From positions 1 to 13,286 of the forward strand of contig DVOT01000068.1 of assembly GCA_018713425.1 (NCBI GenBank): 13,286 nucleotides of DNA. Reading direction: 5' to 3'. Both the position numbers and the translations under genes were made by a program. Shown piece after piece: positions 13,251 to 13,286 of this stretch. Each line of letters starts with the position of its first letter. Position 1 is the first letter of the stretch. A model generated the notes under the pieces. The model worked only from the letters and a program-made list of their open reading frames with translations, had not been told where the DNA came from and searched no databases. This stretch comes from Alectryocaccomicrobium faecavium (GTDB lineage: Bacteria > Bacillota > Clostridia > Christensenellales > Aristaeellaceae).

Positions 13251-13286
13251 CAGAAATGACGGCGTGTACGTCATTTCTGGCATTTT
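13251..13286 (+). terminator. Perfect hairpin followed by T-rich end, possible terminator
   Basis: CAGAAATGACG (13251-13261) and CGTCATTTCTG (13269-13279) are perfect 11-base complements around a 7-base loop, followed by GCATTTT at the window edge. This could be a rho-independent terminator for plus-strand transcripts from the toxin-antitoxin promoter. The stem is not very GC-rich and the T-run is cut off by the window end, so it might also be one of a set of inverted repeats with the hairpin at 13165-13228. Confidence 0.5.

Noticed and set aside
1..13286. Search for tRNA, rRNA, riboswitch and CRISPR signals
   Set aside because: No cloverleaf, conserved rRNA segment, T-box or known riboswitch core, or regularly spaced short repeat was recognised by eye; the intergenic regions are all under 300 bases.

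Overview
The window looks like a chromosomal segment of a GC-rich member of the Bacillota, probably class Clostridia. The evidence is a tightly packed minus-strand run recJ, relA/spoT, dtd, a metallo-beta-lactamase-fold hydrolase and hemZ, an order familiar from Clostridia, together with strong AGGAGG-type ribosome binding sites and a full-length bifunctional Rel enzyme. I cannot place it in a genus from sequence alone.

Layout. (1) Bases 1-249 hold no gene but carry two copies of a degenerate tandem repeat with a period of about 129 bp. (2) Bases 250-8491 form one minus-strand operon of seven genes, read from recJ leftward. It covers single-strand DNA repair (RecJ), (p)ppGpp control (Rel), D-aminoacyl-tRNA editing (Dtd), an MBL-fold hydrolase, the radical SAM protein HemZ, a lipoprotein peptidyl-prolyl isomerase and a second, cytosolic peptidyl-prolyl isomerase. 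Gaps are 17 nt or less and two junctions are ATGA overlaps, so translation is probably coupled. The last gene is frameshifted near its 5' end by what looks like a 4-base deletion. (3) Bases 8492-8754 are a divergent control region. (4) Bases 8755-12111 form a plus-strand operon: ABC ATPase, its large multi-spanning permease, and a polytopic LPG-synthase-TM/flippase-like protein. All three point to the cell envelope, substrate unknown. (5) Bases 12280-13019 hold a small AbrB/MazE-type antitoxin plus PIN-domain toxin pair behind its own sigma-A-like promoter. Base composition and codon use here are clearly less GC-rich than in the rest, which suggests later acquisition. (6) Bases 13020-13286 hold no convincing gene but contain a long imperfect inverted repeat and a second perfect hairpin at the window edge.

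Most of the window is ordinary conserved chromosome. The points worth a second look are the frameshifted isomerase, the tandem repeat at the left edge, the absence of apt (and of hisS/aspS) from an otherwise conserved operon, the compositional break before the toxin-antitoxin pair, and the inverted repeats behind it. I do not see a clearly new biological system.
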